A stretch of DNA of 64,000 bases from Prosapia bicincta (taxonomy: Eukaryota > Arthropoda > Insecta > Hemiptera > Cercopidae): positions 172,081,024 to 172,145,023 of the forward strand of contig JBAIZL010000002.1 of assembly GCA_036971475.1 (NCBI GenBank). The letters run 5' to 3'. A program made the translations under genes and the position numbers. How positions within the stretch are numbered: the stretch's first letter is position 1; each line of letters starts with the position of its first letter. Of this stretch, positions 1 through 15,344 are shown piece after piece. The notes beneath the pieces are model-generated. The model was not told the DNA's origin and made no database searches. It saw nothing but the letters and a program-made list of their open reading frames with translations.

Positions 1-892
1 TAGCGTGCACCTGATGCAAAGGTAACAAGGTATATGCATACAGCATACCTAAAAGGTCAGCTACATACAATTTTACGCGTTATTGCAATAGCGTGCACCC
101 GATGCAAAGGTAACAAAGTATATGCATCCAGAATTCCTAAACGTCAGCTACATACAATTTTACGCGGTATTGCAATAGCGTGCACCCGATGCAAAGGTAA
201 CAAGATATATGCATACAGCGTTCCTAAACGTCAGCTACATACAATTTTACCCGTTATTGCTATAGCGTGCACCCGATGCAAAGGTAACAAGGTATATGCA
301 TACAGCATTCCTAAACGTCAGCTACATACAATTTTACGCGTTATAGCAATAGCGTGCACCCGATGCACACGTTACAATGTATATGCATACAGCGTTCCTA
401 AACGTCAGCTACATACAATTTCACGCGTTATTGCAATAGCGTGCACCCGATGCAAAGGTAACAAGGTATATGCATACACCATTCCTAAACGTCAGCTACA
501 TACAATTTTACCCGTTATTGCTATTGCGTGCACCCGATGCAAAGGTAACAAGGTATATGCATACAGCGTTCCTAAACGTCAGCTACATACAATTTTACCC
601 GTTATTGCAATAGCGTGCACCCGATGCATACGTAACCAGGTATATGCATAGAGCGTTCCTAAACGTCAGCTACATATAATTTTACGCGTTATTGCAATAG
701 CGTGCTCCCGATGCACACGTTACAATGTATATGCATACAGCGTTCCTAAACGTCAGCTACATACAATTTTACGCGTTATTGCAATAGCGTGCACCCGATG
801 CAAAGGTAACAAGGTATATGCATACAGCATTCCCAAAGGTCAGCTACATACAATTTTACGCGTTATTGCAATAGCGTGCATCCGTTGCACAC

Positions 893-3800
893 GTAACAAG
901 GTATATGCATACAGCGTTCCTAAACGTCAGCTACATACAATTTTACCCGTTATTGCAATAGCATGCACCCGATGCATACGTAACAAGGTATATGCATAGA
1001 GCGTTCCTAAACGTCAGCTACATATAATTTTACGCGTTATTGCAATAGCGTGCACCCGATGCACACGTTACAATGTATATGCATACGGCGTTCCTAAACG
1101 TCAGCTACATACAATTTCACGCGTTATTGCAATAGCGTGCACCCGATGCAAAGGTAACAAGGTATATGCATACAGCATTCCCAAAGGTCAGCTACATACA
1201 ATTTTACGCGTTATTGCAATAGCGTGCACCCGATGCAAAGGTAACAAGGTATATGCATCCAGAATTCCTAAACGTCAGCTACATACAATTTTACCCGTTA
1301 TTGCTATAGCGTGCACCCGATGCAAAGGTAACAAGGTATATGCATACAGCATTCCTAAACGTCAGCTACATACAATTTTACCCGTTATTGCTATAGCGTG
1401 CACCCGATGCAAAGGTAACAAGGTATATGCATACAGCGTTCCTAAACGTCAGCTACATACAATTTTACGAGTTATTGCTATAGCGCGCACCCGATGCACA
1501 CGTAACAATGTAAATGCATACAGCGTTCCTAAACGTCAGCTACAAACAATTTTACGCGTTATAGCAATAGCGTGCACCCGATGCACACGTAACAATGTAT
1601 ATGCATACAGCGTTCCTAAACGTCAGCTACATACAATTTTACGCGTTATTGTAATATCGTGCACCCGATGCACACGTAACAAGGTTTATGCATCCAGCAT
1701 TCCTAAACGTCAGCTACATACAATTTTACGCGTTATAGCAATATCGTGCACCTGATGCACACGTAACAAGGTATATGCATACAGCGTTCCTAAACGTCAG
1801 CTACTTACAATTTTACGCGTTATTGCAATAGCGTGCACCCGATGCACACGTAACAAGGTATATGCATACAGCGTTCCTAAACGTCAGCTCCTTACAATTT
1901 TACGCGTTATTGCAATAGCGTGCACCCGATGCACACGTAACAAGGTATATGCATACAGCATTCCTAAAGGTCAGCTACATACAATTTTACGCGTTATTGC
2001 AATAGCGTGCACCCGATGCACACGTAACAAGGTATATGCATACAGCGTTCCTAAACGTCAGCTACATACAGTTTTACGCGTTATTGCTATAGCGTGCACC
2101 CGATGCATACGTAACAAGGTATATGCATACAGCGTTCCTAAACGTCAGCTACATACAATTTTACGCTTCATTGCTCTAGCGTGCACCCGATGCATACGTA
2201 ACAAGGTATATGCATACAGCATTCCTAAAGGTCAGCTACATACAATTTTACGCGTTATTGCAATAGCGTGCACCCGATGCACATGTAACAAGGTATATGC
2301 ATACAGCGTTCCTAAACGTCAGCTACATACAGTTTTACGCGTTATTGCTATAGCGTGCACCCGATGCATACGTAACAAGGTATATGCATACAGCGTTCCT
2401 AAACGTCAGCTACATACAATTTTACGCTTCATTGCTATAGCGTGCACCCGATGCAAAGGTAACAAGGTATATGCATCCAGAATTCCTAAACGTCAGCTAC
2501 ATACAATTTTACGCGGTATTGCAATAGCGTGCACCCGATGCAAAGGTAACAAGGTATATGCATACAGCGTTCCTAAACGTCAGCTACATACAATTTTACC
2601 CATTATTGCTATAGCGCGCACCCGATGCAAAGGTAACAAGGTATATGCATACAGCATTCCTAAACGTCAGCTACATACAATTTTACGCGTTATTGCTATA
2701 GCGTGCACCCAATGCAAAGGTAACAAGGTATATGCATACAGGATTCCTAAACGTCAGCTACATACAATTTTACCCGTTATTGCAATAGCGTGCACCCGAT
2801 GCATACGTAACAAGGTATATGCATAGAGCGTTCCTAAACGTCAGCTACATACAATTTTACGCGTTATAGCAATAGCGTGCACCCGATGCACACGTTACAA
2901 TGTATATGCATACAGCGTTCCTAAACGTCAGCTACATACAATTTCACGCGTTATTGCAATAGCGTGCATCCGATGCAAAGGTAACAATGTATATGCATAC
3001 AGCATTCCTAAACGTCAGCTACATACAATTTTACGCGTTACTGCAATAGCGTGCACCCGATGCACACCTAACAAGGTATATGCATACAGCGTTCCTAAAC
3101 GTCAGCTACATACAATTTTACCCGTTATTGCTATAGCGTGCACCCGATGCAAAGGTAACAAGGTATTTGCATACAGCATTCCTAAACGTCAGCTACATAC
3201 AATTTTACCCGTTATTGCTATAGCGTGCACCCGTTGCAAAGGTAACAAGGTATATGCATACAGCGTTCCTAAACGTCAGCTACATACAATTTTACCCGTT
3301 ATTGCAATAGCGTGCACCCGATGCATACGTAACAAGGTATATGCATGCAGCGTTCCTAAACGCCAGCTACATACAATTTTACGCGTTATTGCTATAGCGC
3401 GCACCCGATGCAAAGGTAACAAGGTATATGCATACAGCATTCCTAAACGTCAGCTACATACAATTTTACGCGTTATTGCAATAACGTGCACCCGATGCAC
3501 ACGTAACAAGGTATATGCATACAGCGTTCCTAAACGTCAGCTACTTACAATTTTACGCGTTATTGCAATAGCCTGCACCTGATGCACACGTTACAATGTA
3601 TATGCATACAGCGTTCCTAAACGTCAGCTACATACAATTTCACGCGTTATTGCAATAGCGTGCATCCGATGCAAAGGTAACAATGTATATGCATACAGCA
3701 TTCCTAATCGTCAGCTACATACAATTTTACGCGTTACTGCAATAGCGTGCACCCGATGCACACGTAACAAGGTATATGCATCCAGAATTCCTAAACGTCA

Positions 3801-4437
3801 GCTACATACAATTTTACGCGGTATTGCAATAGCGTGCACCCGGTGCAAAGGTAACAAGGTATATGCATACAGCGTTCCTAAACGTCAGCTACATACAATT
3901 TTACCCGTTATTGCTATAGCGCGCACCCGATACAAAGGTAACAAGGTATATGCATACAGCATTCCTAAACGTCAGCTACATACAATTTTACGCGTTATTG
4001 CTATAGCGTGCACCCAATGCAAAGGTAACAAGGTATATGCATACAGGATTCCTAAACGTCAGCTACATACAATTTTACCCGTTATTGCTATAGCGTGCAC
4101 CCGATGCAAAGGTAACAAGGTATATGCATACAGCGTACCTAAACGTCAGCTACATACAATTTTACCCGTTATTGCAATAGCGTGCACCCGATGCATACGT
4201 TACAGGGTATATGCATAGAGCGTTCCTAAACGTCAGCTACATACAATTTTACGCGTTATTGCAATAGCGTGCATCCGATGCAAAGGTAGCAATGTATATG
4301 CATACAGCGTTCCTAAACGTCAGCTACATACAATTTTACGCTGTATTGCAATAGCGTGCACCCGATGCACACCTAACAATGTATATGCATTTAGCGTTCC
4401 TAAACGTCAGCTACATACAATTTTACGCGTTATTGCA
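893..4437. repeat. Multi-kb duplicated block in the 87-bp array, copy 1
   Basis: This block matches 4982-8265 unit by unit. The offset is 4089 (47 x 87) up to about 2250 and then 3828 (44 x 87) from about 2514, so copy 1 holds three more units (261 bp) than copy 2. Rare markers shared by both copies include gcatgcaccc at 961 and 5050, the tagagcg variants, the gctctagcg variant and the tttagcgttcc variant. Indels in whole unit multiples are what unequal crossover between misaligned units produces. Confidence 0.85.
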
Positions 4438-4981
4438 ATAGCGTGCATCCGATGCAAGGGTAACAATGTATATGCATACAGCATTCCTAATCGTCAGCTA
4501 CATACAATTTTACGCGTTACTGCAATAGCGTGCACCCGATGCAAAGGTAACAAGGTATATGCATACAGCATTCCTAAACGTCAGCTACATACAATTTTAC
4601 GCGTTATAGCAATAGCGTGCACCCGATGCACACGTAACAAGTTATATGCATCCAGAATTCCTAAACGTCAGCTACATACAATTTTACGCAGTATTGCAAT
4701 AGCGTGCACCCGGTGCAAAGGTAACAAGGTATATGCATACAGCGTTCCTAAACGTCAGCTACATACAATTTTACCCGTTATTGCTATAGCGCGCACCCGA
4801 TGCAAAGGTTACAAGGTATATGCATACAGCATTCCTAAACGTCAGCTACATACAATTTTACGCGTTATACCAATAGCGTGCACCCGATGCACACGTAACA
4901 AGGTATATGCATCCAGAATTCCTAAACGTCAGCTACATACAATTTTACGCAGTATTGCAATAGCGTGCACCCGGTGCAAAG

Positions 4982-7900
4982 GTAACAAGGTATATGCATA
5001 CAGCGTTCCTAAACGTCAGCTACATACAATTTTACCCGTTATTGCAATAGCATGCACCCGATGCATACGTAACAAGGTATATGCATAGAGCGTTCCTAAA
5101 CGTCAGCTACATATAATTTTACGCGTTATTGCAATAGCGTGCACCCGATGCACACGTTACAATGTATATGCATACGGCGTTCCTAAACGTCAGCTACATA
5201 CAATTTCACGCGTTATTGCAATAGCGTGCACCCGATGCAAAGGTAACAAGGTATATGCATACAGCATTCCCAAAGGTCAGCTACATACAATTTTACGCGT
5301 TATTGCAATAGCGTGCACCCGATGCAAAGGTAACAAGGTATATGCATCCAGAATTCCTAAACGTCAGCTACATACAATTTTACCCGTTATTGCTATAGCG
5401 TGCACCCGATGCAAAGGTAACAAGGTATATGCATACAGCATTCCTAAACGTCAGCTACATACAATTTTACCCGTTATTGCTATAGCGTGCACCCGATGCA
5501 AAGGTAACAAGGTATATGCATACAGCGTTCCTAAACGTCAGCTACATACAATTTTACGAGTTATTGCTATAGCGCGCACCCGATGCACACGTAACAATGT
5601 AAATGCATACAGCGTTCCTAAACGTCAGCTACAAACAATTTTACGCGTTATAGCAATAGCGTGCACCCGATGCACACGTAACAATGTATATGCATACAGC
5701 GTTCCTAAACGTCAGCTACATACAATTTTACGCGTTATTGTAATATCGTGCACCCGATGCACACGTAACAAGGTTTATGCATCCAGCATTCCTAAACGTC
5801 AGCTACATACAATTTTACGCGTTATAGCAATATCGTGCACCTGATGCACACGTAACAAGGTATATGCATACAGCGTTCCTAAACGTCAGCTACTTACAAT
5901 TTTACGCGTTATTGCAATAGCGTGCACCCGATGCACACGTAACAAGGTATATGCATACAGCGTTCCTAAACGTCAGCTCCTTACAATTTTACGCGTTATT
6001 GCAATAGCGTGCACCCGATGCACACGTAACAAGGTATATGCATACAGCATTCCTAAAGGTCAGCTACATACAATTTTACGCGTTATTGCAATAGCGTGCA
6101 CCCGATGCACACGTAACAAGGTATATGCATACAGCGTTCCTAAACGTCAGCTACATACAGTTTTACGCGTTATTGCTATAGCGTGCACCCGATGCATACG
6201 TAACAAGGTATATGCATACAGCGTTCCTAAACGTCAGCTACATACAATTTTACGCTTCATTGCTCTAGCGTGCACCCGATGCATACGTAACAAGGTATAT
6301 GCATACAGCATTCCTAAAGGTCAGCTACATACAATTTTACGCGGTATTGCAATAGCGTGCACCCGATGCAAAGGTAACAAGGTATATGCATACAGCGTTC
6401 CTAAACGTCAGCTACATACAATTTTACCCATTATTGCTATAGCGCGCACCCGATGCAAAGGTAACAAGGTATATGCATACAGCATTCCTAAACGTCAGCT
6501 ACATACAATTTTACGCGTTATTGCTATAGCGTGCACCCAATGCAAAGGTAACAAGGTATATGCATACAGGATTCCTAAACGTCAGCTACATACAATTTTA
6601 CCCGTTATTGCAATAGCGTGCACCCGATGCATACGTAACAAGGTATATGCATAGAGCGTTCCTAAACGTCAGCTACATACAATTTTACGCGTTATAGCAA
6701 TAGCGTGCACCCGATGCACACGTTACAATGTATATGCATACAGCGTTCCTAAACGTCAGCTACATACAATTTCACGCGTTATTGCAATAGCGTGCATCCG
6801 ATGCAAAGGTAACAATGTATATGCATACAGCATTCCTAAACGTCAGCTACATACAATTTTACGCGTTACTGCAATAGCGTGCACCCGATGCACACGTAAC
6901 AAGGTATATGCATACAGCGTTCCTAAACGTCAGCTACATACAATTTTACCCGTTATTGCTATAGCGTGCACCCGATGCAAAGGTAACAAGGTATATGCAT
7001 ACAGCATTCCTAAACGTCAGCTACATACAATTTTACCCGTTATTGCTATAGCGTGCACCCGTTGCAAAGGTAACAAGGTATATGCATACAGCGTTCCTAA
7101 ACGTCAGCTACATACAATTTTACCCGTTATTGCAATAGCGTGCACCCGATGCATACGTAACAAGGTATATGCATGCAGCGTTCCTAAACGCCAGCTACAT
7201 ACAATTTTACGCGTTATTGCTATAGCGCGCACCCGATGCAAAGGTAACAAGGTATATGCATACAGCATTCCTAAACGTCAGCTACATACAATTTTACGCG
7301 TTATTGCAATAACGTGCACCCGATGCACACGTAACAAGGTATATGCATACAGCGTTCCTAAACGTCAGCTACTTACAATTTTACGCGTTATTGCAATAGC
7401 CTGCACCTGATGCACACGTTACAATGTATATGCATACAGCGTTCCTAAACGTCAGCTACATACAATTTCACGCGTTATTGCAATAGCGTGCATCCGATGC
7501 AAAGGTAACAATGTATATGCATACAGCATTCCTAATCGTCAGCTACATACAATTTTACGCGTTACTGCAATAGCGTGCACCCGATGCACACGTAACAAGG
7601 TATATGCATCCAGAATTCCTAAACGTCAGCTACATACAATTTTACGCGGTATTGCAATAGCGTGCACCCGGTGCAAAGGTAACAAGGTATATACATACAG
7701 CGTTCCTAAACGTCAGCTACATACAATTTTACCCGTTATTGCTATAGCGCGCACCCGATACAAAGGTAACAAGGTATATGCATACAGCATTCCTAAACGT
7801 CAGCTACATACAATTTTACGCGTTATTGCTATAGCGTGCACCCAATGCAAAGGTAACAAGGTATATGCATACAGGATTCCTAAACGTCAGCTACATACAA

Positions 7901-8265
7901 TTTTACCCGTTATTGCTATAGCGTGCACCCGATGCAAAGGTAACAAGGTATATGCATACAGCGTACCTAAACGTCAGCTACATACAATTTTACCCGTTAT
8001 TGCAATAGCGTGCACCCGATGCATACGTTACAGGGTATATGCATAGAGCGTTCCTAAACGTCAGCTACATACAATTTTACGCGTTATTGCAATAGCGTGC
8101 ATCCGATGCAAAGGTAGCAATGTATATGCATACAGCGTTCCTAAACGTCAGCTACATACAATTTTACGCTGTATTGCAATAGCGTGCACCCGATGCACAC
8201 CTAACAATGTATATGCATTTAGCGTTCCTAAACGTCAGCTACATACAATTTTACGCGTTATTGCG
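4982..8265. repeat. Multi-kb duplicated block in the 87-bp array, copy 2
   Basis: This is the second copy of 893-4437, shorter by three units near 6343. It is nearly identical to copy 1; for example a single change at about 7690 gives tatacatac in place of tatgcatac. A third, more rearranged partial relative lies at about 9245-10900: the marker acccgttgca at 3229 recurs at 9361 (71 units minus 45 bases), and the marker gatgcaaggg at 4451 recurs at 9713 (61 units minus 45 bases). The 45-base deficit is explained by the truncated 43-bp and 86-bp units near 8702-8830. Confidence 0.8.
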
Positions 8266-8701
8266 ATAGCGTGCACCCGATGCAAAGGTAACAAGGTATA
8301 TGCATACAGCATTCCTAAACGTCAGATACATACAATTTTACCCTTTATTGCTATAGCGTGCACCCGATGCACACGTAACAAGGTATATGCATACAGCATT
8401 CCTAAAGGTCAGCTACATACAATTTTACGCTTTATTGCAATAGCGTGCACCCGATGCACACGTAACAAGGTATATGCATACAGCATTCCTAAAGGTCAGC
8501 TACATACAATTTTACGCGTTATTGCAATAGCGTGCACCCGATGCACACGTAACAAGGTATATGCATACAGCGTTCCTAAACGTCAGCTACTTACAATTTT
8601 ACGCGTTATTGAAATAGCGTGCACCCGATGCACACGTAACAAGGTATATGCATACAGCATTCCTAAAGGTCAGCTACATACAATTTTACGCGTTATTGCA
8701 A

Positions 8702-8744
8702 TAGCGTGCACCCGATGCACATACAATTTTACTCGTTATTGCAA
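8702..8744. repeat. Truncated 43-bp unit in the 87-bp array
   Basis: This unit has lost 44 internal bases, from after gatgcac to the atacaatttt segment. The next unit is 86 bp and carries the caaatgtacaa variant. This breaks the 87-bp register and shifts later block alignments by 45 bases. The 86-bp variant, usually as caaatgtacaatg, recurs near 12590, 14155, 17198, 18067, 22938 and 23807, marking shared ancestry of those blocks. Confidence 0.85.
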
Positions 8745-11700
8745 TAGCGTGCACCCGATGCAAATGTACAAAGTATATGCATACAGCGTTCCTAAACGCC
8801 AGCTACATACAATTTTACGCGTTATTACTATAGCGTGCACCCGATGCAAAGGTATCAAGGTATATGCATACAGCATTCCTAAACGTCAGCTACATACAAT
8901 TTTACGCGTTATTGCTATAGCGTGCACCTAATGCACACGTAACAATGTATATGCATATAGCGTTCCTAAACATCAGCTACATACAATTTTACGCGTTATA
9001 GCAATAGCGTGCACCCGATGCACACGTAACAATGTATATCCATACAGCATTCCTAAAGGTCAGCTACATACTATTTTACGCGTTATTGCAATAGCGTGCA
9101 CCCGATGCAAAGGTAACAAGGTATATGCATCCAGAATTCCTAAACGTCAGCTACATACAATTTTACGCGGTATTGCAATAGCGTGCACCCGATGCAAAGG
9201 TAACAAGGTATATGCATACAGCGTTCCTAAACGTCAGCTACATACAATTTTACCCGTTATTGCTATAGCGTGCACCCGATGCAAAGGTAACAAGGTATAT
9301 GCATACAGCATTCCTAAACGTCAGCTACATACAATTTTACCCGTTTTTGCTATAGCGTGCACCCGTTGCAAAGGTAACAAGGTATATGCATACAGCGTTC
9401 CTAAACGTCAGCTACATACAATTTTACCCGTTATTGCAATAGCGTGCACCCGATGCATACGTAACAAGGTATATGCATGCAGCGTTCCTAAACGCCAGCT
9501 ACATACAATTTTACGCGTTATTGCTATAGCGCGCACCCGATGCAAAGGTAACAAGGTATATGCATACAGCATTCCTAAACGTCAGCTACATACAATTTTA
9601 CGCGTTATTGCAATAACGTGCACCCGATGCACACGTAACAAGGTATATGCATACAGCGTTCCTAAACGTCAGCTACATACAATTTCACGCGTTATTGCAA
9701 TAGCGTGCATCCGATGCAAGGGTAACAATGTATATGCATACAGCATTCCTAATCGTCAGCTACATACAATTTTACGCGTTACTGCAATAGCGTGCACCCG
9801 ATGCAAAGGTAACAAGGTATATGCATACAGCGTTCCTAAACGTCAGCTACATACAATTTTACGCGTTATAGCAATAGCGTGCACCCGATGCAAAGGTAAC
9901 AAGGTATATGCATACAGCATTCCTAAACGTCAGCTACATACAATTTTACGCGTTATAGCAATAGCGTGCACCCGATGCACACGTAACAAGTTATATGCAT
10001 CCAGAATTCCTAAACGTCAGCTACATACAATTTTACGCAGTATTGCAATAGCGTGCACCCGGTGCAAAGGTAACAAGGTATATGCATACAGCGTTCCTAA
10101 ACGTCAGCTACATACAATTTTACCCGTTATTGCTATAGCGCGCACCCGATGCAAAGGTTACAAGGTATATGCATACAGCATTCCTAAACGTCAGCTACAT
10201 ACAATTTTACGCGTTATACCAATAGCGTGCACCCGATGCACACGTAACAAGGTATATGCATCCAGAATTCCTAAACGTCAGCTACATACAATTTTACGCA
10301 GTATTGCAATAGCGTGCACCCGGTGCAAAGGTAACAAGGTATATGCATACAGCGTTCCTAAACGTCAGCTACATACAATTTTACCCGTTATTGCTATAGC
10401 GCGCACACGATGCAAAGGTAACAAGGTATATGCATACAGCATTCCTAAACGTCAGCTACATACAATTTTACGCGTTATAGCAATAGCGTGCACCCGATGC
10501 ACACGTAACAAGGTATATGCATCCAGAATTCCTAAACGTCAGCTACATACAATTTTACCCGTTATTGCTATAGCGCGCACCCGATGCAAAGGTAACAAGG
10601 TATATGCATACAGCATTCCTAAACGTCAGCTACATACAATTTTACGCGTTATAGCAAAAGCGTTCACCCGATGCACACGTAACAAGGTATATGCATCCAG
10701 AATTCCTAAACGTCAGCTACATACAATTTTACGCAGTATTGCAATAGCGTGCACCCGGTGCAAAGGTAACAAGGTATATGCATACAGCGTTCCTAAACGT
10801 TAGCTACATACAATTTTACCCGTTATTGCTATAGCGCGCACCCGATGCAAAGGTAACAAGGTATATGCATACAGGATTCCTAAACGTCAGCTACATACAA
10901 TTTTACCCGTTATTGCTATAGCGTGCACCCGATGCAAAGGTAACAAGGTATATGCATACAGCGTACCTAAACGTCAGCTACATACAATTTTACCCGTTAT
11001 TGCAATAGCGTGCACCCGATGCATACGTAACAAGGTATATGCATAGAGCGTTCCTAAACGTCAGCTACATACAATTTTACGCGTTATAGCAATAGCGTGC
11101 ACCCGATGCACACGTTACAATGTATATGCATACAGCGTTCCTAAACGTCAGCTACATACAATTTCACGCGTTATTGCAATAGCGTGCATTCGATGCAAAG
11201 GTAACAATGTATATGCATACAGCATTCCTAAACGTCAGCTACATTCAATTTTACGCGTTATTGCTATAGCGTGCTCCCGATGCAAAGGTATCAAGGTATA
11301 TGCATACAGCGTTCCTAAACGTCAGCTACATACAATTTTACGCGTCATTGCTATAGCGTGTACCCGATGCAAAGGAAACAAGGTATATGCATACAGCATT
11401 CCTAACCGTCAGCTACATACAATTTTACGAGTTATTGCTATAGCGCGCACCCGATGCACACGTAACAAGGTATATCCATACAGCGTTCCTAAACGTCAGC
11501 TACATACAATTTTACGCGTTATAGCAATAGCGTGCACCCGATGCACACGTAACAATGTATATGCATACAGCGTTCCTAAACGTCAGCTACATACAATTTT
11601 ACGCGTTATTGTAATATCGTGCACCCGATGCACACGTAACAAGGTTTATGCATACAGCGTTTCTAAACGTCAGCTACATACAATTTTACGCGTTATTGCA

Positions 11701-14700
11701 ATAGCGTGCATCCGATGCAAAGGTAACAATGTATTTGCATACAGCGTTCCTAAACGTCAGCTACATACAAATTTTACGCGTTATTGCAATATCGTGCACC
11801 CGATGCACACGTAACAAGGTTTATGCATACAGCGTTTCTAAACGTCAGCTACATACAATTTTACGCGTTACTGCAATAGCGTGCACCCGATGCACACGTA
11901 ACAAGGTATATGCATACAGCATTCCTAAACGTCAGCTACATACAATTTTACGCGTTATTGCTATAGCGTGCACCCGATGCAAAGGTATCAAGGTATATGC
12001 ATACAGCGTTCCTAAACGTCAGCTACATACAATTTTACGCGTCATTGCTATAGCGCGCACCCGATGCACACGTAACAAGGTATATGCATACAGCATTCCT
12101 AAAGGTCAGCTACATACAATGTTACGCGTTATTGCAATAGCGTGCACCCGATGCACACGTAACAAGGTATATGCATACAGCATTCCTAAAGGTCAGCTAC
12201 ATACAATTTTACGCGTTATTGCAATAGCGTGCACCCGATGCACACGTAACAAGGTATATGCATACAGCATTCCTAAAGGTCAGCTACATACAATTTTACG
12301 CGTTATTGCAATAGCGTGCACCCGATGCACACGTAACAAGGTATATGCATCCAGAATTCCTAAACGTCAGCTACATACAATTTTACGCGTTATTGATATA
12401 GCGTGCACCCGATGCACACGTAACAAGGTATATGCATACAGCGTTTCTAAACGTCAGCTACATACAATTTTACGCGTTATTGCTATAGCGTGCACCCGAT
12501 GCACACGTAACAAGGTATATGCATACAGCGTTCCTAAACGTCAGCTACATACAATTTTACTCGTTATTGCAATAGCGTGCACCCGATGCAAATGTACAAT
12601 GTATATGCATACAGCGTTCCTAAACGCCAGCTACATACAATTTTACGCGTTATTACTATAGCGTGAACCCGATGCAAAGGTATCAAGGTATATGCATACA
12701 GCATTCCTAAACGTCAGCTACATACAATTTTACGCGTTATTGCTATAGCGTGCACCTAATGCACACGTAACAATGTATATGCATATAGCGTTCCTAAACG
12801 CCAGCTACATACAATTTTACGCGTTATAGCAATAGCGTACACCCGATGCACACGTAACAATGTATATGCATACAGCATTCCTAAAGGTCAGCTACATACA
12901 ATTTTACGCGTTATTGCAATAGCGTGCACCCGATGCAAAGGTAACAAGGTATATGCATCCAGAATTCCTAAACGTCAGCTACATACAATTTTACGCGGTA
13001 TTGCAATAGCGTGCACCCGATGCAAAGGTAACAGGGTATATGCATACAGCGTTCCTAAACGTCAGCTACATACAATTTTACGAGTTATTGCTATACCGTG
13101 CACCCGATGCAAAGGTAACAAGGTATATGCATACAGCATTCCTAAACGTCAGCTACATACAATTTTACCCGTTATTGCTATAGCGTGCACCCGATGCAAA
13201 GGTAACAAGGTATATGCATACAGCGTTCCTAAACGTCAGCTACATACAATTTTACCCGTTATTGCAATAGCGTGCACCCGATGCATACGTAACAAGGTAT
13301 ATGCATACAGCGTTCCTAAACGCCAGCTACATACAATTTTACGCGTTATTGCTATAGCGCGCACCCGATGCAAAGGTAACAAGGTATATGCATACAGCAT
13401 TCCTGAACTTCAGCTACATACAATTTTACGCGTTATTACTATAGCGTGAACCCGATGCAAAGGTATCAAGGTATATGCATACAGCATTCCTAAACGTCAG
13501 CTACATACAATTTTACGCGTTATTGCTATAGCGTGCACCTAATGCACACGTAACAAAGTATATGCATATAGCGTTCCTAAACGCCAGCTACATACAATTT
13601 TACGCGTTATTGCAATAGCGTGCAACCGATGCACACGTAACAAGGTATATGCATACAGCATTCCTAAAGGTCAGCTACATACAATTTTACGCGTTATTGC
13701 AATAGCGTGCACCTAATGCACAAGTTACAATGTATATGCATACAGCGTTCCTAAACGTCAGCTACATACAATTTCACGCGTTATTGCTATAGCGCGCACC
13801 CGATGCACACGTAACAAGGTATATGCATACAGCATTCCTAAACGTCAGCTACATACAATTTCACGCGTTACTGCAATAGCGTGCACCCGATGCACACGTA
13901 ACAAGGTATATGCATACAGCATTCCTAAACGTCAGCTACATACACTTTTACGCGTTACTGCAATAGCGTGCACCCGATGCACACGTAACAATGTATATGC
14001 ATACAGCATTCCTAATCGTCAGCTACATACAATTTTACGCGTTACTGCAATAGCGTGCACCCGATGCACACGTAACAAGGTATATGCATACAGTATTCCT
14101 AAACGTCAGCTACATACAATTTTACGCGTTACTGCAATAGCGTGCACCCGATGCAAATGTACAATGTATATGCATACAGCATTCCTAAACGTCAGCTACA
14201 TACAATTTTACGCGTTATTGCTATAGCGTGCACCCGATGCAAAGGTATCAAGGTATATGCATACAGCGTTCCTAAACGTCAGCTACATACAATTTTACGC
14301 GTCATTGCTATAGCGCGCACCCGATGCACACGTAACAAGGTATATGCATACAGCGTTCCTAAACGTCAGCTACATACAATTTTACGCGTTATAGCAATAG
14401 CGTGCACCCGATGCACACGTAACAATGTATATGCATACAGCGTTCCTAAACGTCAGCTACATACACTTTTACGCGTTATTGTAATATCGTGCACCCGATG
14501 CACACGTAACAAGGATTATGCATCAAGCATTCCTAAACGTCAGCTACATACAATTTTACGCGTTATAGCAATATCGTGCACCTGATGCACACGTAACAAG
14601 GTATATGCATACAGCGTTCCTAAACGTCAGCTACTTACAATTTTACGCGTTATTGTAATATCGTGCACCCGATGCACACGTAACAAGGTATATGCATACA

Positions 14701-15344
14701 GCGTTCCTAAACGTCATCTACTTACAATTTTACGCGTTATTGCAATAGCGTGCACCCGATGCACACGTAACAAGGTATATACATACAGCATTCCTAAAGG
14801 TCAGCTACATACAATATTACGCGTTATTGCAATAGCGTGCACCCGATGCACACGTAACAAGGTGTATGCATACAGCGTTCCTAAACGTCAGCTACATACA
14901 ATTTTACGCGTTATTGCTATAGCGTGCATCCGATGCACACGTAACAATGTATATGCATATAGCATTCCTAAAGGTCAGCTACATACAATTTTACGCGTTA
15001 TTGCAATAGTGTGCACCCGATGCAAAGGTAACAAGGTATATGCATCCAGAATTCCTAAACGTCAGCTACATATAATTTTACGCGTGTATTGCAATAGCGT
15101 GCACCCGAAGCAAAGGTAACAAGGTATATGTATACAGCGTTCCTAAACGTCAGCTACATACAATTTTACCCGTTATTGCTATAGCGCGCACCCGATGCAA
15201 AGGTAACAAGGTATATGCATACAGCATTCCTAAACGTCAGCTACATACAATTTTACGCGTTATTGCTATAGCGTGCACCCGATGCAAAGGTAACAAGGTA
15301 TATGCATACAGAATTCCTAAACGTCAGCTACATACAATTTTACC

